Assembly (NCBI RefSeq): GCF_024158605.1
Contig: NZ_JAMZGM010000024.1
Location: forward strand, 1 to 47,947
Direction of reading: 5' to 3'
Length of the DNA: 47,947 bases
From: Sebaldella sp. S0638
GTDB lineage: Bacteria; Fusobacteriota; Fusobacteriia; Fusobacteriales; Leptotrichiaceae
The notes beneath the pieces are model-generated. The model ran no database searches. It saw only the letters and a program-made list of their open reading frames with translations, and was not told the origin of the DNA. The position numbers and the translations under genes are program-made. Shown here one piece after another: positions 16,967-26,123 of this stretch (positions are counted from its first letter, which is position 1; every line of letters starts with the position of its first letter).

Positions 16967-17914
16967 TTATTTTTTCTTCTTTTTGCTCTGCACATCGAAA
17001 TAAACTGCAAGTATTATTACCAGTCCTTTTACTATTAACTGATAAAAATATGTTATGTTTAAAAGATTCATTCCGTTATTAATAACTCCTATTATTATTG
17101 CTCCTATAAATGTTCCTGTAATAGTTCCATAACCTCCGCTCAGACTGGTACCTCCCAGTACTGCCGCAGCTATGGCATCCAGTTCATATCCTGTTGCCGA
17201 GTTCGGCTGTCCCGAATACAGTCTTGAAGCAAGAATAATTCCGCTCAAAGAGGCAAGGAAACCAATAAGCATATAAATATAGACCTTTACCTTTTTTACA
17301 TTTATCCCTGAATACATTGCTGCTTCTTCATTACCGCCTATAATATAAGCCTGTCTCCCGAATTTTGTTTTTCCTAAAATTATGTTCATAATAATAAATA
17401 CTACAATTAATATAACAATAGGAAACGGTATTCCGAATAATTTTTCATTTCCCAGATAAAGAAACTTTTCATTTGCTATCTGTACAGGTCCTCCCCCTGT
17501 TAATATATAAGCAATTCCTCTGAATATTCCCATTGTAGCAACTGTTACTATAAATGCTGGAATTTCAGCCTTTGAAATGAGAAATCCATTTATAAATCCA
17601 AGAATAATTCCCATAAGCAGACACAAAACCAGTGCCAGTGCAAACGGAACTTTCATATTCAAAAGCAGTGCTGCTGTCGTTCCTGATAATGCTATTGTAG
17701 AACCGATAGAAAGATCAATTCCCGCTATTATCAGTGCGAATGTCATTCCAAAAGCACTTATTGCTATTATTGATACCTGCAGAATTATATTCAGTATATT
17801 GTTAAATTCTCTAAAACTTGGCGACAAGAAAGAAAATACAATAATAAGAGCAATCAGACCGATTAATATTCCCCCGTACATCTTAAATATTTTTCTAAAG
17901 TTTATCATTTCCAT
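16967..17914 (-). CDS. sugar ABC transporter permease (RbsC type)
   Basis: A 315-residue inner-membrane permease of the BPD_transp_2 (RbsC/AraH) family with about eight to ten hydrophobic segments. The conserved GIDLSIGS and AAVLGGTSLSGGYGTITGT stretches are intact. The start overlaps the ATPase stop by 20 bases. AGGAGG is 11 bases upstream of ATG 17914, better than the ATG two codons later. It probably works as a homodimer with the ATPase and binding protein encoded upstream. Monosaccharide specificity is unknown. Confidence 0.92.
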   Translation of the reverse strand: MEMINFRKIFKMYGGILIGLIALIIVFSFLSPSFREFNNILNIILQVSIIAISAFGMTFALIIAGIDLSIGSTIALSGTTAALLLNMKVPFALALVLCLLMGIILGFINGFLISKAEIPAFIVTVATMGIFRGIAYILTGGGPVQIANEKFLYLGNEKLFGIPFPIVILIVVFIIMNIILGKTKFGRQAYIIGGNEEAAMYSGINVKKVKVYIYMLIGFLASLSGIILASRLYSGQPNSATGYELDAIAAAVLGGTSLSGGYGTITGTFIGAIIIGVINNGMNLLNITYFYQLIVKGLVIILAVYFDVQSKKKKK

Positions 17915-19409
17915 CTAAGTTTACACCTCCTGTTGAATATCTCATTATTTCCTCCTGAGTTGTCAGTTCCGGATTCAGCTCTTTTACTATTTTTTTCTCT
18001 CTCATTACAAAAAGTCTGTCACTCATAAATAATACCTCGGATAATTCCGAAGATATCATTATTATTCCTACACCTTCACTTGCCAGTCTTCTCATTATTT
18101 CATATATTTCGTGTTTGGCTCCTACATCTATTCCTCTTGTAGGCTCATCTAAAATCAATATATCCGGTTTAGTTTCCAGCCATTTTGCCAGTATTACTTT
18201 CTGCTGGTTCCCTCCGCTCAGATTTCTTATATGCTGGTCACTCCCTGATGTTTTTATTCTCAGATTTTTTATTTCATCTTTGGCAATGTTTTCTTCTTTT
18301 TTATTATCAATAAGTTTTAGCTTTCCTATTATTTTGTCTATTGTAGCCATGGTAATATTGACTTTTACATCGTTATCCAGAACTACTCCTTCTTCTCTTC
18401 TGTTTTCTGTTATAAATACTATCTTATTCTTTATGGCATCTTCAGGAGATTTTATCTTTACTTTTTTATCATTTATAAAAATCTGCCCGTTATCCAGAGA
18501 AGCAACTCCGAATATTGCCTTCGCCACATCACTTCTTCCGGCTCCCACAAGCCCGAAGAACCCCACTATCTCCCCTTTTTTCACATCAAAGCTTACATTT
18601 TCAAAATAGTCTTTCTTTGATAATGACTCTACTTTCAGAATAGTTTCTTTTCCTGTAGGATAATCTTTTTTAGGGTAAATATCTTTCATTTCCCTTCCTA
18701 CCATCATCTTGATAAGTCCGTCAATATCTGCTTTTTCTCTGGGAACTGTTCCGATATATTCACCGTCTCTCATTACTGTTATATTATCGGATATTCTAAG
18801 AAGTTCATCCATTCTGTGTGATATATAAATTATTGATACACCGTCTTTTTTCAGCTTATCTATAATTTCAAAAAGCTTTTCAGATTCTTTCAGACTAAGC
18901 GAAGATGTCGGCTCGTCCATAATTATTATATCAGCTTTGAAAGCCACTGCTTTGGCTATTTCTATCATTTGTCTCTCTGAAATACTGAGTTCCTGTACCA
19001 AAGTCGAAGGATCCATTTTTACATCAAGATACTCCAGTATTTCCTTACTTTTTTTTGTCATTTCTTTATAATTAACAAAAAGATTATTCATTGGTTCCCT
19101 GTTTGCAAAAATATTTTCCGATATACTCATATTCGGACACAGGCTTAATTCCTGATATATTATACTTATCCCCAGATTCTGTGATTCTTTGGGATTTTTT
19201 ATATCAGTTTTTTCACCTTTTAATATTATCTGTCCTTCATCAGGGGTATAAACCCCTGACAAAATTTTCATAAGTGTAGACTTCCCTGCTCCGTTTTCCC
19301 CAAGCAAAGTATGTACCTCACCCTTTGCTAGCTTTAAGTCTACATTTGATAATGCTGTTACACCGCTAAATCTTTTTGTAATACCCTTCATTTCCAAAAT
19401 GTATTCCAT
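17895..19409 (-). CDS. sugar ABC transporter ATPase (RbsA/MglA type, two ABC domains)
   Basis: This 504-residue ATPase has two tandem ABC domains, the hallmark of CUT2 monosaccharide importers. The first carries Walker A GENGAGKST, signature LSISERQM and Walker B IIMDEPT. The second has a degenerate P-loop GLVGAGRSD, signature LSGGNQQK and Walker B LILDEPT. The arginine replacing Lys in the second P-loop is usual for the family. It lies between the binding-protein and permease genes, 22 bases from the former. Length is normal. Confidence 0.93.
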   Translation of the reverse strand: MEYILEMKGITKRFSGVTALSNVDLKLAKGEVHTLLGENGAGKSTLMKILSGVYTPDEGQIILKGEKTDIKNPKESQNLGISIIYQELSLCPNMSISENIFANREPMNNLFVNYKEMTKKSKEILEYLDVKMDPSTLVQELSISERQMIEIAKAVAFKADIIIMDEPTSSLSLKESEKLFEIIDKLKKDGVSIIYISHRMDELLRISDNITVMRDGEYIGTVPREKADIDGLIKMMVGREMKDIYPKKDYPTGKETILKVESLSKKDYFENVSFDVKKGEIVGFFGLVGAGRSDVAKAIFGVASLDNGQIFINDKKVKIKSPEDAIKNKIVFITENRREEGVVLDNDVKVNITMATIDKIIGKLKLIDNKKEENIAKDEIKNLRIKTSGSDQHIRNLSGGNQQKVILAKWLETKPDILILDEPTRGIDVGAKHEIYEIMRRLASEGVGIIMISSELSEVLFMSDRLFVMREKKIVKELNPELTTQEEIMRYSTGGVNLDGNDKL

Positions 19410-19431
19410 TCAGGACAGCCTCCGTCACAAT

Positions 19432-20373
19432 TTATTTTTTTTCTCCCTCTTTTGTGAAGATTCCTGGTGTTACCGGTATATTCTTTTCTACCTGTTCACC
19501 TTTTAAGATTTTTAAAGTAGTATCTACTGCGATTTTCCCCATATCTCCAGGATACTGTGTGATTACTGCCACAAAAGATTTTTCTTTAGTTACTGCATCT
19601 CTTGCTTCCTGCATTCCGTCGAATCCTATTACTTTTATCTGGTCTTCTTTACCAGCTGATTTTACTGCTGCCACTGCTGCAAGGGCCGCATCATCACCAA
19701 ATCCGAATATTCCTCCAAGATTTTTATTTGCCTGAATCATATTCTGTGCTGCTGTCAGAGCTTCCGGTCTTGTGATTCCTGCCTGTACTGCTACTATTTT
19801 TATATCAGGATAATTAGCTATTACTTCTTTGAATCCTTCTATTCTCTGTACTACTGAATCTACTGTAGGGTACTCTATAATTGCTACTTCACCTTTACCG
19901 TTAAGAAGTCTTGCCATTTCTTCCCCTGCTATTTTTCCGCCTGTGTAGTTATCTGTAGCCACGTGTGCTGCTACGTCTACTCCTATAGCCGGAACGTCCA
20001 CTGTTATTACAGGTATATTAGCTGCCTCGGCTTTTTTCACCGCTGCCAGAACTCCCTTAGAATCCACCGGGCTGATAATGATTGCATCTACTTTTTTCGT
20101 GATAAAATCTTCTATATCTGAAATCTGCTTATTTAAATCCTGATTTGCTATTGAAACATTTAATTTTACATTTTGTGCCGCTGCTTCTTTTTCGATTGCA
20201 TCTTTCAGACTAAGATAGAAAGGGTGCTGCTGTGTCAAAAGCGATACTCCTATTGTATAAGTTTTTTCCCCTGATTCCGCAGGTTTGTCTTCTGTTTTCC
20301 CTGCTGCCTGTTCCTTTGATCCGCATGAAAAGATAAATAACATTGCCATTAATACTAATAAGATTTTTTTCAT
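19432..20373 (-). CDS. sugar-binding lipoprotein (RbsB type)
   Basis: A 313-residue periplasmic binding protein of the Peripla_BP_4 family, lipid-anchored through lipobox FSCG (Cys17). The mature part starts with TIGVSLLTQQHPFY, typical of ribose/allose/galactose-type binding proteins, and keeps the ISPVDSKG and GFGDDAALAA segments. It is translated from AGGAGG 5 bases upstream, 17 bases after the regulator gene. It delivers the sugar to the permease and ATPase encoded next. The ligand cannot be named from the sequence alone. Confidence 0.92.
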   Translation of the reverse strand: MKKILLVLMAMLFIFSCGSKEQAAGKTEDKPAESGEKTYTIGVSLLTQQHPFYLSLKDAIEKEAAAQNVKLNVSIANQDLNKQISDIEDFITKKVDAIIISPVDSKGVLAAVKKAEAANIPVITVDVPAIGVDVAAHVATDNYTGGKIAGEEMARLLNGKGEVAIIEYPTVDSVVQRIEGFKEVIANYPDIKIVAVQAGITRPEALTAAQNMIQANKNLGGIFGFGDDAALAAVAAVKSAGKEDQIKVIGFDGMQEARDAVTKEKSFVAVITQYPGDMGKIAVDTTLKILKGEQVEKNIPVTPGIFTKEGEKK

Positions 20374-20390
20374 ATTGTTTCCTCCTGTTT

Positions 20391-21398
20391 TTATTTCAAT
20401 TTTTTTATAGATTCTGTTATTACCAGTTTTGTTTCCAGTATTTTCACATTGCTTTTCCCCGAACTTCCGTTATTTGTTTCTTCCAGAATACTTTTTGCCG
20501 CTTCTGTTCCTATAAGCTGTGTAGGCTGATATATAACCGATATCTGCGGTTTTATCATTTTGAAAAGATCACTCTGATCATATCCCAAAAGTGATATATC
20601 CTCACCTATTGTCAAACCTTCGTCATAGATATATCTCAAACATCCGAGTGTTGTCTTATAGTTAGTGGCAAATACAGCTGTGGGCTTTTCTTTCATACTC
20701 ATCAGTTCCTTAATTGCCCTGTAGCCTTCCAGTTCTGTATAATCTGTATACTTCACGTAATTATTATCAAGTTTAATACTGTTTTCCTTTAGCGCCATTT
20801 TATATCCTTCAAATCTGTTTTTGGCAGTATAGACTGTTTTTGGCCCGTTTATTATACCTATTTTTGTATGCCCTCTTTTTATAATCTCTGAAACTCCCTC
20901 ATAACTCCCCGTAACATTGTCACAGACTACGGCATTCAGTGATACTCTGTCAAATATCCTGTCTATGAGAACTAGCGGGATGTTGTTCTTTTCAAATTCT
21001 TTTATATGTTTATATATACTAGAGGTAGGCATCAGAATAATTCCGTCTACCTTTTTTTTCCTTAAAAAGTCTAATTTTTCGCTCTCTATATTCCACTGAT
21101 TTTGTGAACTGCATATTATCGTGCTGAAATTCTGTTCATTCAGGACTGTTTCTATCCCTTCTATTACCTGCGTCACGAAAATATCTCCTATATCCGGTAC
21201 AAGGACTCCTATTGAGTTTGTTTTCTTGCTTCTAAGACCCTGCGCAAGATAATTGGTTTCGAAATTTAATTTCTTTATCGCCTCCTCAATATGTTTTTTA
21301 TTCTTTTCTTTTACAGAAAATCCATTAATGTACCTCGATACTGTTCCTATAGAGACTCCAGCCATTTTAGCAACTTCCTTAATAGTAGATTTTCCCAT
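20391..21398 (-). CDS. LacI family repressor of the sugar operon
   Basis: A 335-residue LacI/GalR regulator. The N-terminal helix-turn-helix and hinge (TIKEVAKMAGVSIGTVSRYI) is followed by a periplasmic-binding-protein-like effector domain (about 60-335). Start 21398 is chosen because AAGGAG lies 5 bases upstream. The in-frame ATG at 21425 lies inside an operator and would put that operator in the coding region. It is the first gene of the five-gene operon, so it likely represses itself and the transporter until the sugar or its phosphate binds. Two TGAAACGTTTCA-type operators flank its leader. Confidence 0.94.
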   Translation of the reverse strand: MGKSTIKEVAKMAGVSIGTVSRYINGFSVKEKNKKHIEEAIKKLNFETNYLAQGLRSKKTNSIGVLVPDIGDIFVTQVIEGIETVLNEQNFSTIICSSQNQWNIESEKLDFLRKKKVDGIILMPTSSIYKHIKEFEKNNIPLVLIDRIFDRVSLNAVVCDNVTGSYEGVSEIIKRGHTKIGIINGPKTVYTAKNRFEGYKMALKENSIKLDNNYVKYTDYTELEGYRAIKELMSMKEKPTAVFATNYKTTLGCLRYIYDEGLTIGEDISLLGYDQSDLFKMIKPQISVIYQPTQLIGTEAAKSILEETNNGSSGKSNVKILETKLVITESIKKLK

Positions 21399-21412
21399 AA
21401 TTTCTCCTTTTT

Positions 21413-21424
21413 TGAAACGTTTCA
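21413..21424. promoter_or_regulatory. LacI-type operator O1
   Basis: TGAAACGTTTCA is a perfect 12-bp palindrome with the central CG typical of LacI-family operators. It lies just upstream of the regulator's RBS. Confidence 0.8.
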
Positions 21425-21521
21425 ATTTTTTTTCAAAAATAAAATAAGAATAATTTCTTGTAACAGATTTATAAAATCCTTTATATAGAATGGTTTATCT
21501 TATTTTTCATCTCCACTTTTT

Positions 21522-21533
21522 TAAAACGTTTCA
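21522..21533. promoter_or_regulatory. LacI-type operator O2
   Basis: TAAAACGTTTCA differs from O1 at one position. It lies where transcription should start, about 14 bp after the -10. Its centre is 109 bp from that of O1, a spacing that allows DNA looping. Confidence 0.75.
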
Positions 21534-21546
21534 ATTTTTATATTAT

Positions 21547-21574
21547 AATATACCTCGTTTTTTTTTAAAGTCAA
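21547..21574 (-). promoter_or_regulatory. promoter of the LacI/sugar ABC operon
   Basis: On the minus strand TTGACT (21569-21574), a 16-bp spacer, and TATATT (21547-21552); an overlapping TATAAT is at 21542-21547. Operator O2 covers the expected start site. Confidence 0.6.
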
Positions 21575-21662
21575 ATTTTTTTTACGTATTATTTTTTCAT
21601 ATATTGAAAAATACCGTTATTGTACAATGATTTTATTACATTATTTTTTTTGCATAAAAAAA

Positions 21663-21687
21663 CCGGAGATATTTTTATCATCTCCGG
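21663..21687 (-). terminator. terminator after the serine hydrolase pseudogene
   Basis: CCGGAGAT and ATCTCCGG form a perfect 8-bp stem. On the minus strand eight T follow. Confidence 0.85.
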
Positions 21688-21704
21688 AATACATGAGAAT
21701 CATC

Positions 21705-22829
21705 TTACCAGAACACTGCTCTCCAGTAGATAATCCATATGAAAAATAAAATATTAACAGTTATTATAAAGTATTGTTTTTTTAATTCTGCTTTATTTTT
21801 TTGTATAAAAATAAGTATAAGCTCTGCTAATGTCAAAATCACAGCAAATAACGGCATTGCAAAGACTGCCAGCATCAAAGCATTTACTCCCTGTGAATAT
21901 GCAGGCATTCCCGGACTCATTCCTATTATCATAACAGCAGGAAAATATAATGACAAAAATAATATATTTAAAATATCAATAATTCCCGAAACGAAGTCAT
22001 ATCTGCCGGACTCTTTTTTCATCAGTTTGCGAATTCCCGTATACAGTAAATGAATAAAAAATATACCGCTGAACCCTAAGTATAAAAATTTGTGAAAGAC
22101 CGGATTATGATACCAATTCTGTATCTTCACGAAAGAACCATGGTAGCCTGACCCTGAATACAGATATGTTATTTTTCCTTTTTCATCTTCGCCGAAAGCT
22201 ATATACTGTTCTTTATCCATACTTTTAAATAATAATGGTTTTATCTGGTAAAATATCTGCTCTCCCCCCAGATCTCCAAATGGCTCTTCACCCAAAGACT
22301 TTACTGTTATAGTTCCGTCATTATTTGAAATAACCTGTATACCCAAAAAAATCCTGAATATCTTGGTAAAATCATCTCTGGGAAATTGTGCATAATCATA
22401 CACTCCCTCATATTTTTTTGTATCCTCTGTTATACGATTTTTATATGTATAGCTTGTCTCATCAGGATAAAATCTGTCATAAAAAGCATTTATAAATTTA
22501 CTGCTTACTTCGCTGTAATCACTGTTATTTAAAATTACTATCCCTGTATTCTGCTCCGGCAGTAAGAATATTTTTGCTTTTGCACCCTCGGAATCCCCTG
22601 TACGATAAAAATATGTATTACTTTTATATCTCTGTTCCAAAAAACCATAGGTTACACCTGATAATTCAGGATGCGGACGATATTGCACCTTTGTCATTTT
22701 TTCCAGTGTTTCTTTTCTGAATACAGAATTTTCATTCTGAAAAACCAGCAGAAACTTTGCCAGATCCGCAGCAGTACTGTGCAGTCCGCCGGCTGAAACC
22801 ATATGCGAATATGAAACCGGAACAGCCAT
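21705..22829 (-). CDS. 3' fragment: C-terminal half of the serine hydrolase
   Basis: 374 codons in the second frame. The frame is open for about ten codons before its first ATG, with sequence that continues the family alignment, so this ATG is probably not a natural start, and no RBS precedes it. It contains the AGGLHSTAADLAKFL segment, the rest of the hydrolase domain and four C-terminal membrane helices. Confidence 0.5.
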   Translation of the reverse strand: MAVPVSYSHMVSAGGLHSTAADLAKFLLVFQNENSVFRKETLEKMTKVQYRPHPELSGVTYGFLEQRYKSNTYFYRTGDSEGAKAKIFLLPEQNTGIVILNNSDYSEVSSKFINAFYDRFYPDETSYTYKNRITEDTKKYEGVYDYAQFPRDDFTKIFRIFLGIQVISNNDGTITVKSLGEEPFGDLGGEQIFYQIKPLLFKSMDKEQYIAFGEDEKGKITYLYSGSGYHGSFVKIQNWYHNPVFHKFLYLGFSGIFFIHLLYTGIRKLMKKESGRYDFVSGIIDILNILFLSLYFPAVMIIGMSPGMPAYSQGVNALMLAVFAMPLFAVILTLAELILIFIQKNKAELKKQYFIITVNILFFIWIIYWRAVFW

Positions 22830-22858
22830 AAAACTTCCGTCTCTATAACGGTATTCAG

Positions 22859-23593
22859 TTATTTTTTGTTTCTGATATTTTCGGGAACGGGCTGTTTGAA
22901 ACTGCTGTCATTCATGCCAAGCGGACTGAAAATTTCTTTTTTTACATATTCGCTGTAAGTTTCCCCTGTTACATCCTCTATAAGTACACCCAAAAGGGCT
23001 GATGCATGATTTCCATACGTTATTATCACACCCGGCTCTATGAATCTTTTGGGCATTGTTCTTTCCACAAATCTTCCTAAATCCTGCAATTTTGTGTAGT
23101 CCAAAGTTTTCCCGCCTATACTTTTCTGTGTAAAGCCTTCTGTATGTGTGAGTAAATGGCGGACTCTTACAGGCTCTTTATATCCCTTATCACTGATCTT
23201 AAATCTTTTCAAATAATCATTTACAGGTGCATCAAGATCAATTTTCCCTTCCTCTGCGAGTTTCATTACAGCGGCGGCTGTGATAAGCTTTGCTATTGAT
23301 GCTACTCTGAAAACAGAGTCTTCGGCACTGAGATTAGTCTGATTTTCTACATTTCCGTATCCGTATCCTTTTGAAAAAACAATTTCCCCGTTCTGAATTA
23401 TAACAACTGCAACTCCCGGAATATTATTCTCTCTCATCTCATACTGCATAAATTTATCTGTAAATTCTCTGTATTTATCCTGTTTTTCATCTGCTGTACC
23501 AATACTGAAACAAAATATAAATAAGCATAAAATAATTAATACATTTATGTACTTATCAAATATTTTAATTAATTTTCTCCCCATAATCCACAC
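22859..23593 (-). CDS. 5' fragment: N-terminal half of the serine hydrolase
   Basis: 244 codons with an N-terminal signal anchor and the SxxK and YxN catalytic motifs. GGAGG lies 3 bases before GTG 23593 and 12 bases before ATG 23584, so the start is uncertain. Translation stops at a TAA created by the frameshift. Without the second half a fold lacking the third motif would result. Confidence 0.6.
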   Translation of the reverse strand: MWIMGRKLIKIFDKYINVLIILCLFIFCFSIGTADEKQDKYREFTDKFMQYEMRENNIPGVAVVIIQNGEIVFSKGYGYGNVENQTNLSAEDSVFRVASIAKLITAAAVMKLAEEGKIDLDAPVNDYLKRFKISDKGYKEPVRVRHLLTHTEGFTQKSIGGKTLDYTKLQDLGRFVERTMPKRFIEPGVIITYGNHASALLGVLIEDVTGETYSEYVKKEIFSPLGMNDSSFKQPVPENIRNKK

Positions 23594-23705
23594 AGACCTC
23601 CAATTTTATATCAAAAATAGTTTAGTTATTCTTTTATATTCTAACATAAAACCATATTTAGTTTAATACATTTTGTATTTTACATAAATTTCTGATTACT
23701 AAAAA

Positions 23706-23739
23706 AACTGCTCTGAAAATAAATGTTTTCAAAACAGTT
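23706..23739 (-). terminator. terminator of the EamA/DKNYY-like pair
   Basis: On the minus strand AACTGTTTTGAAAA pairs with TTTTCAGAGCAGTT (14 bp with G-U pairs) around a 6-base loop, followed by a run of T. It lies 8 bases past the stop at 23747. Confidence 0.75.
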
Positions 23740-23746
23740 CTTATGA

Positions 23747-25138
23747 TTATTTCCCTATAATATAAGAATCCAGTAATATTTCACTTACATGTTTTATACC
23801 TGTAAGCTCTGCCACATCACCTTTATACTCATCCAAAAGAATATAATATTTTTTATTTTCAGGATTATAAAATAAATTTCTTTTTACATTTTCCGTATTA
23901 TTCAATAATTTTATTTTTTCATTTTCAATCTTTTGAAATTGATATCCTGTATCTTCTCCGCTGTAAAAATAATAACCGTTTTTATCACTGGCAATTTTTA
24001 AATATTCATTTTTATTGTAAACCAGCTTAAAAGTATTAGTATCAAATTTTGATTCCATAATACCAAACATTGGAGATATGAAATATATCTTCCCGCCGTT
24101 TCTAAATAAACTCCCGCTGTCTAACCACATAAAATCCTGTAACTTAGCGGTTTTCACATCTGAATACGGATCATAATAATAGTTTTCATCATCCAAAATC
24201 CAGACTGTATATCTGGCATTCACCGGAATATCTCTTTTTTCTATCTTTGCCTTTGAGTCGTATTCACGAAAAATATAAACCTGTTTTTCATCTCTAAAAA
24301 CAGTTTTCCCCATGATCTCCGCTTTCCCTTTCAAAGCTTTACTGCTTATTTTCTTTCCGTCATAATATACTCCGTCTTTGCTGTAACCAATGGTAAAAAC
24401 CATAGGCTCTGTATTCCATAACTTCAAAATCTTGAATCCGTCAATATCTTTTACATTAAGCTTTTTGTTTTTATAATACACATTTTTCACGTCTTTAGCA
24501 TAATTCTCATCTAATACCTGAAAAGTTTTTTCATCTGCACCTTTTACCTTTTGAAAATCCGGCTCTTTTGAATATTCACCAGAAAAAGTATAAGAATATA
24601 TTCCATTTTTATCTTTAAAATAATTGTTTTTGATCTGCTCTATACTATTTAGATCAATATTATTGGTATCTACTCTGTCTTCTCCGGAAAAAATTGTCAG
24701 ATCAGGCATATCATACATCTTACCGTCTTTTAAAACCAAATAGCCTAAATACTTATCCAAAATCACATCTCCGCCGAATCCGCCGAATATTTTCAAATCT
24801 TTCAAGACCTCATATGGTTTATCTTTATCATATATACGAACAACATAACTGCCCTCAGGATAACTCGTCCATATATCATCAGTTATTTTATCCATAAGAA
24901 TATAACCTGTGGAACTCATAACAGCAGCTTTGTATTTTTCACCTTCAGTTTTATTTTCTTTTCCGTTCACATAAAATTTTCCGCCGTTTTCAAGCATATC
25001 TCTTTCATTAATAACAGATGTCTTTTCACTTTTCCCAAGATTCAAAACCGTCCCGTCTTTTTCCACATAATATACATTCTCTGCAAACCCGCTCCAAATA
25101 CATATTACAAATACTAAAAAAATATAAAACCTTTTCAT
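23747..25138 (-). CDS. secreted DKNYY-repeat-like protein
   Basis: A 463-residue exported protein with a clear signal peptide (cleavage after about residue 19, ...SGFA). The rest is rich in Lys, Asp, Tyr and Asn, with recurring short units such as DKNGIY, DDENYYYD and DKNGYYFYSG. These resemble DKNYY-family repeats, predicted beta-rich modules of unknown function in surface proteins. No catalytic motif is visible. AAGGAG lies 6 bases before the ATG. It follows the EamA gene by 27 bases, so the two are probably co-transcribed, although no functional link is obvious. Confidence 0.7.
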   Translation of the reverse strand: MKRFYIFLVFVICIWSGFAENVYYVEKDGTVLNLGKSEKTSVINERDMLENGGKFYVNGKENKTEGEKYKAAVMSSTGYILMDKITDDIWTSYPEGSYVVRIYDKDKPYEVLKDLKIFGGFGGDVILDKYLGYLVLKDGKMYDMPDLTIFSGEDRVDTNNIDLNSIEQIKNNYFKDKNGIYSYTFSGEYSKEPDFQKVKGADEKTFQVLDENYAKDVKNVYYKNKKLNVKDIDGFKILKLWNTEPMVFTIGYSKDGVYYDGKKISSKALKGKAEIMGKTVFRDEKQVYIFREYDSKAKIEKRDIPVNARYTVWILDDENYYYDPYSDVKTAKLQDFMWLDSGSLFRNGGKIYFISPMFGIMESKFDTNTFKLVYNKNEYLKIASDKNGYYFYSGEDTGYQFQKIENEKIKLLNNTENVKRNLFYNPENKKYYILLDEYKGDVAELTGIKHVSEILLDSYIIGK

Positions 25139-25165
25139 TAATTCTCCTTTATTAAAATACTTTTT

Positions 25166-26047
25166 CTAATTATTTTGTTTCTTCTTCGCTCCGAACCCCA
25201 GTTTTGTCTCTGATACTATAACAGAAAGCAGAATAAGAGCTGCTCCTGCTATTGCTTTTGGTGTCAATACCTCATGCAGTATAAGAAATGATAAAACAGG
25301 TGCGAACAATGACTCAGTACATAAAAGTATCGAGGCTCTTGCCGGCGTTGTATACTGCTGACATGTAGTCTGAAGCAGAAAACAAATTCCTGTGGAAAAA
25401 ATCCCGAGATACAATACTGCCAAAAACTGTGTCTGAGTTACATTCAATGTTATGCTTCCGTTAAATACACATGTAATAAATGAAAATGCAGTCATGGTAT
25501 ACATCTGAACCAGATTCAGTCTTATTGCATCTACTTTTTTTGATAATATTCCGGTAAATGTTATATGACATGCAAAAAACACAGCACAAATCATCGTAAG
25601 CACATCACCCTTATTAAGCGAAAAATCTGTACCTGTAAGACTTAGCATACCAATTCCGCCAAGGCACAGTATTGCTGACAAAACAGCAAATATATCAGGT
25701 CTTTTCTTATAAAACATCCAGTATAAATACGGCACCAAAACCACATTTACAGCTGTAAGAAAAGCATTTTTAGATGCAGTTGTGTACACCAGACCCACAG
25801 TCTGAAATGAAAAACCGAGATATAAAAATACTCCCAGAAGAACTCCTGCCAAAATCTCTCTTTTGCTCACATTACGAATCTCCCTGAAAAAGATCATACT
25901 CATAAATATTGATGCAAATGCTGCCCGGAGAAACATCATATAATACGGAGTAATTCCGCCGTCTAAACCTATTTTAGTCGCTATAAATCCTGTACCCCAA
26001 ATAAACCCTACCAATAACAGCCCTAAATCAGCCGAATACTTTTTCAT
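25166..26047 (-). CDS. EamA/DMT superfamily transporter
   Basis: A 293-residue inner-membrane protein with about ten hydrophobic helices in two EamA halves (about 8-140 and 155-285). The family includes exporters of amino acids, purines and other metabolites (RhaT/YdcZ-like fold). Conserved GFIWGTGFIATK near the N-terminus and the duplicated helix pattern support the call. GGAG lies 5 bases before the ATG. It is first of a two-gene unit with the DKNYY-like gene. The substrate cannot be deduced. Confidence 0.88.
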   Translation of the reverse strand: MKKYSADLGLLLVGFIWGTGFIATKIGLDGGITPYYMMFLRAAFASIFMSMIFFREIRNVSKREILAGVLLGVFLYLGFSFQTVGLVYTTASKNAFLTAVNVVLVPYLYWMFYKKRPDIFAVLSAILCLGGIGMLSLTGTDFSLNKGDVLTMICAVFFACHITFTGILSKKVDAIRLNLVQMYTMTAFSFITCVFNGSITLNVTQTQFLAVLYLGIFSTGICFLLQTTCQQYTTPARASILLCTESLFAPVLSFLILHEVLTPKAIAGAALILLSVIVSETKLGFGAKKKQNN

Positions 26048-26123
26048 ATTTCTCCATTCTGTAAAATATCATTTTGTTATTTGATACTTACTTCAATAAA
26101 TCAAACATTGAATTTTATATTTT

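Larger units (their letters stand above)
21705..23593 (-). pseudogene. frameshifted beta-lactamase-family serine hydrolase with C-terminal membrane domain
   Basis: Two adjacent frames are the halves of one gene. The 5' half ends at TAA 22859-22861 directly after a run of six A. One additional A there would join it in frame to the 3' half, restoring 629 residues and continuing as Gln or Lys-Lys-Ile-Thr-Glu-Tyr. The restored protein would have a signal anchor, a beta-lactamase/class C-like domain with SxxK (Ser99-Lys102) and YxN (Tyr193-Asn195), an RTG in place of the usual KTG/HxG, and four membrane segments at the end. Such proteins are extracytoplasmic hydrolases or PBP-like enzymes of uncertain substrate. 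It may be a true mutation, a sequencing error in the A-run, or transcriptional slippage. Confidence 0.8.

Noticed and set aside
22855-22875. Programmed -1 ribosomal frameshifting in the serine hydrolase gene
   Set aside because: The slip site would be C AAA AAA, which does not fit the X XXY YYZ rule, and no obvious stimulatory stem follows. Mutation or a homopolymer error is simpler.
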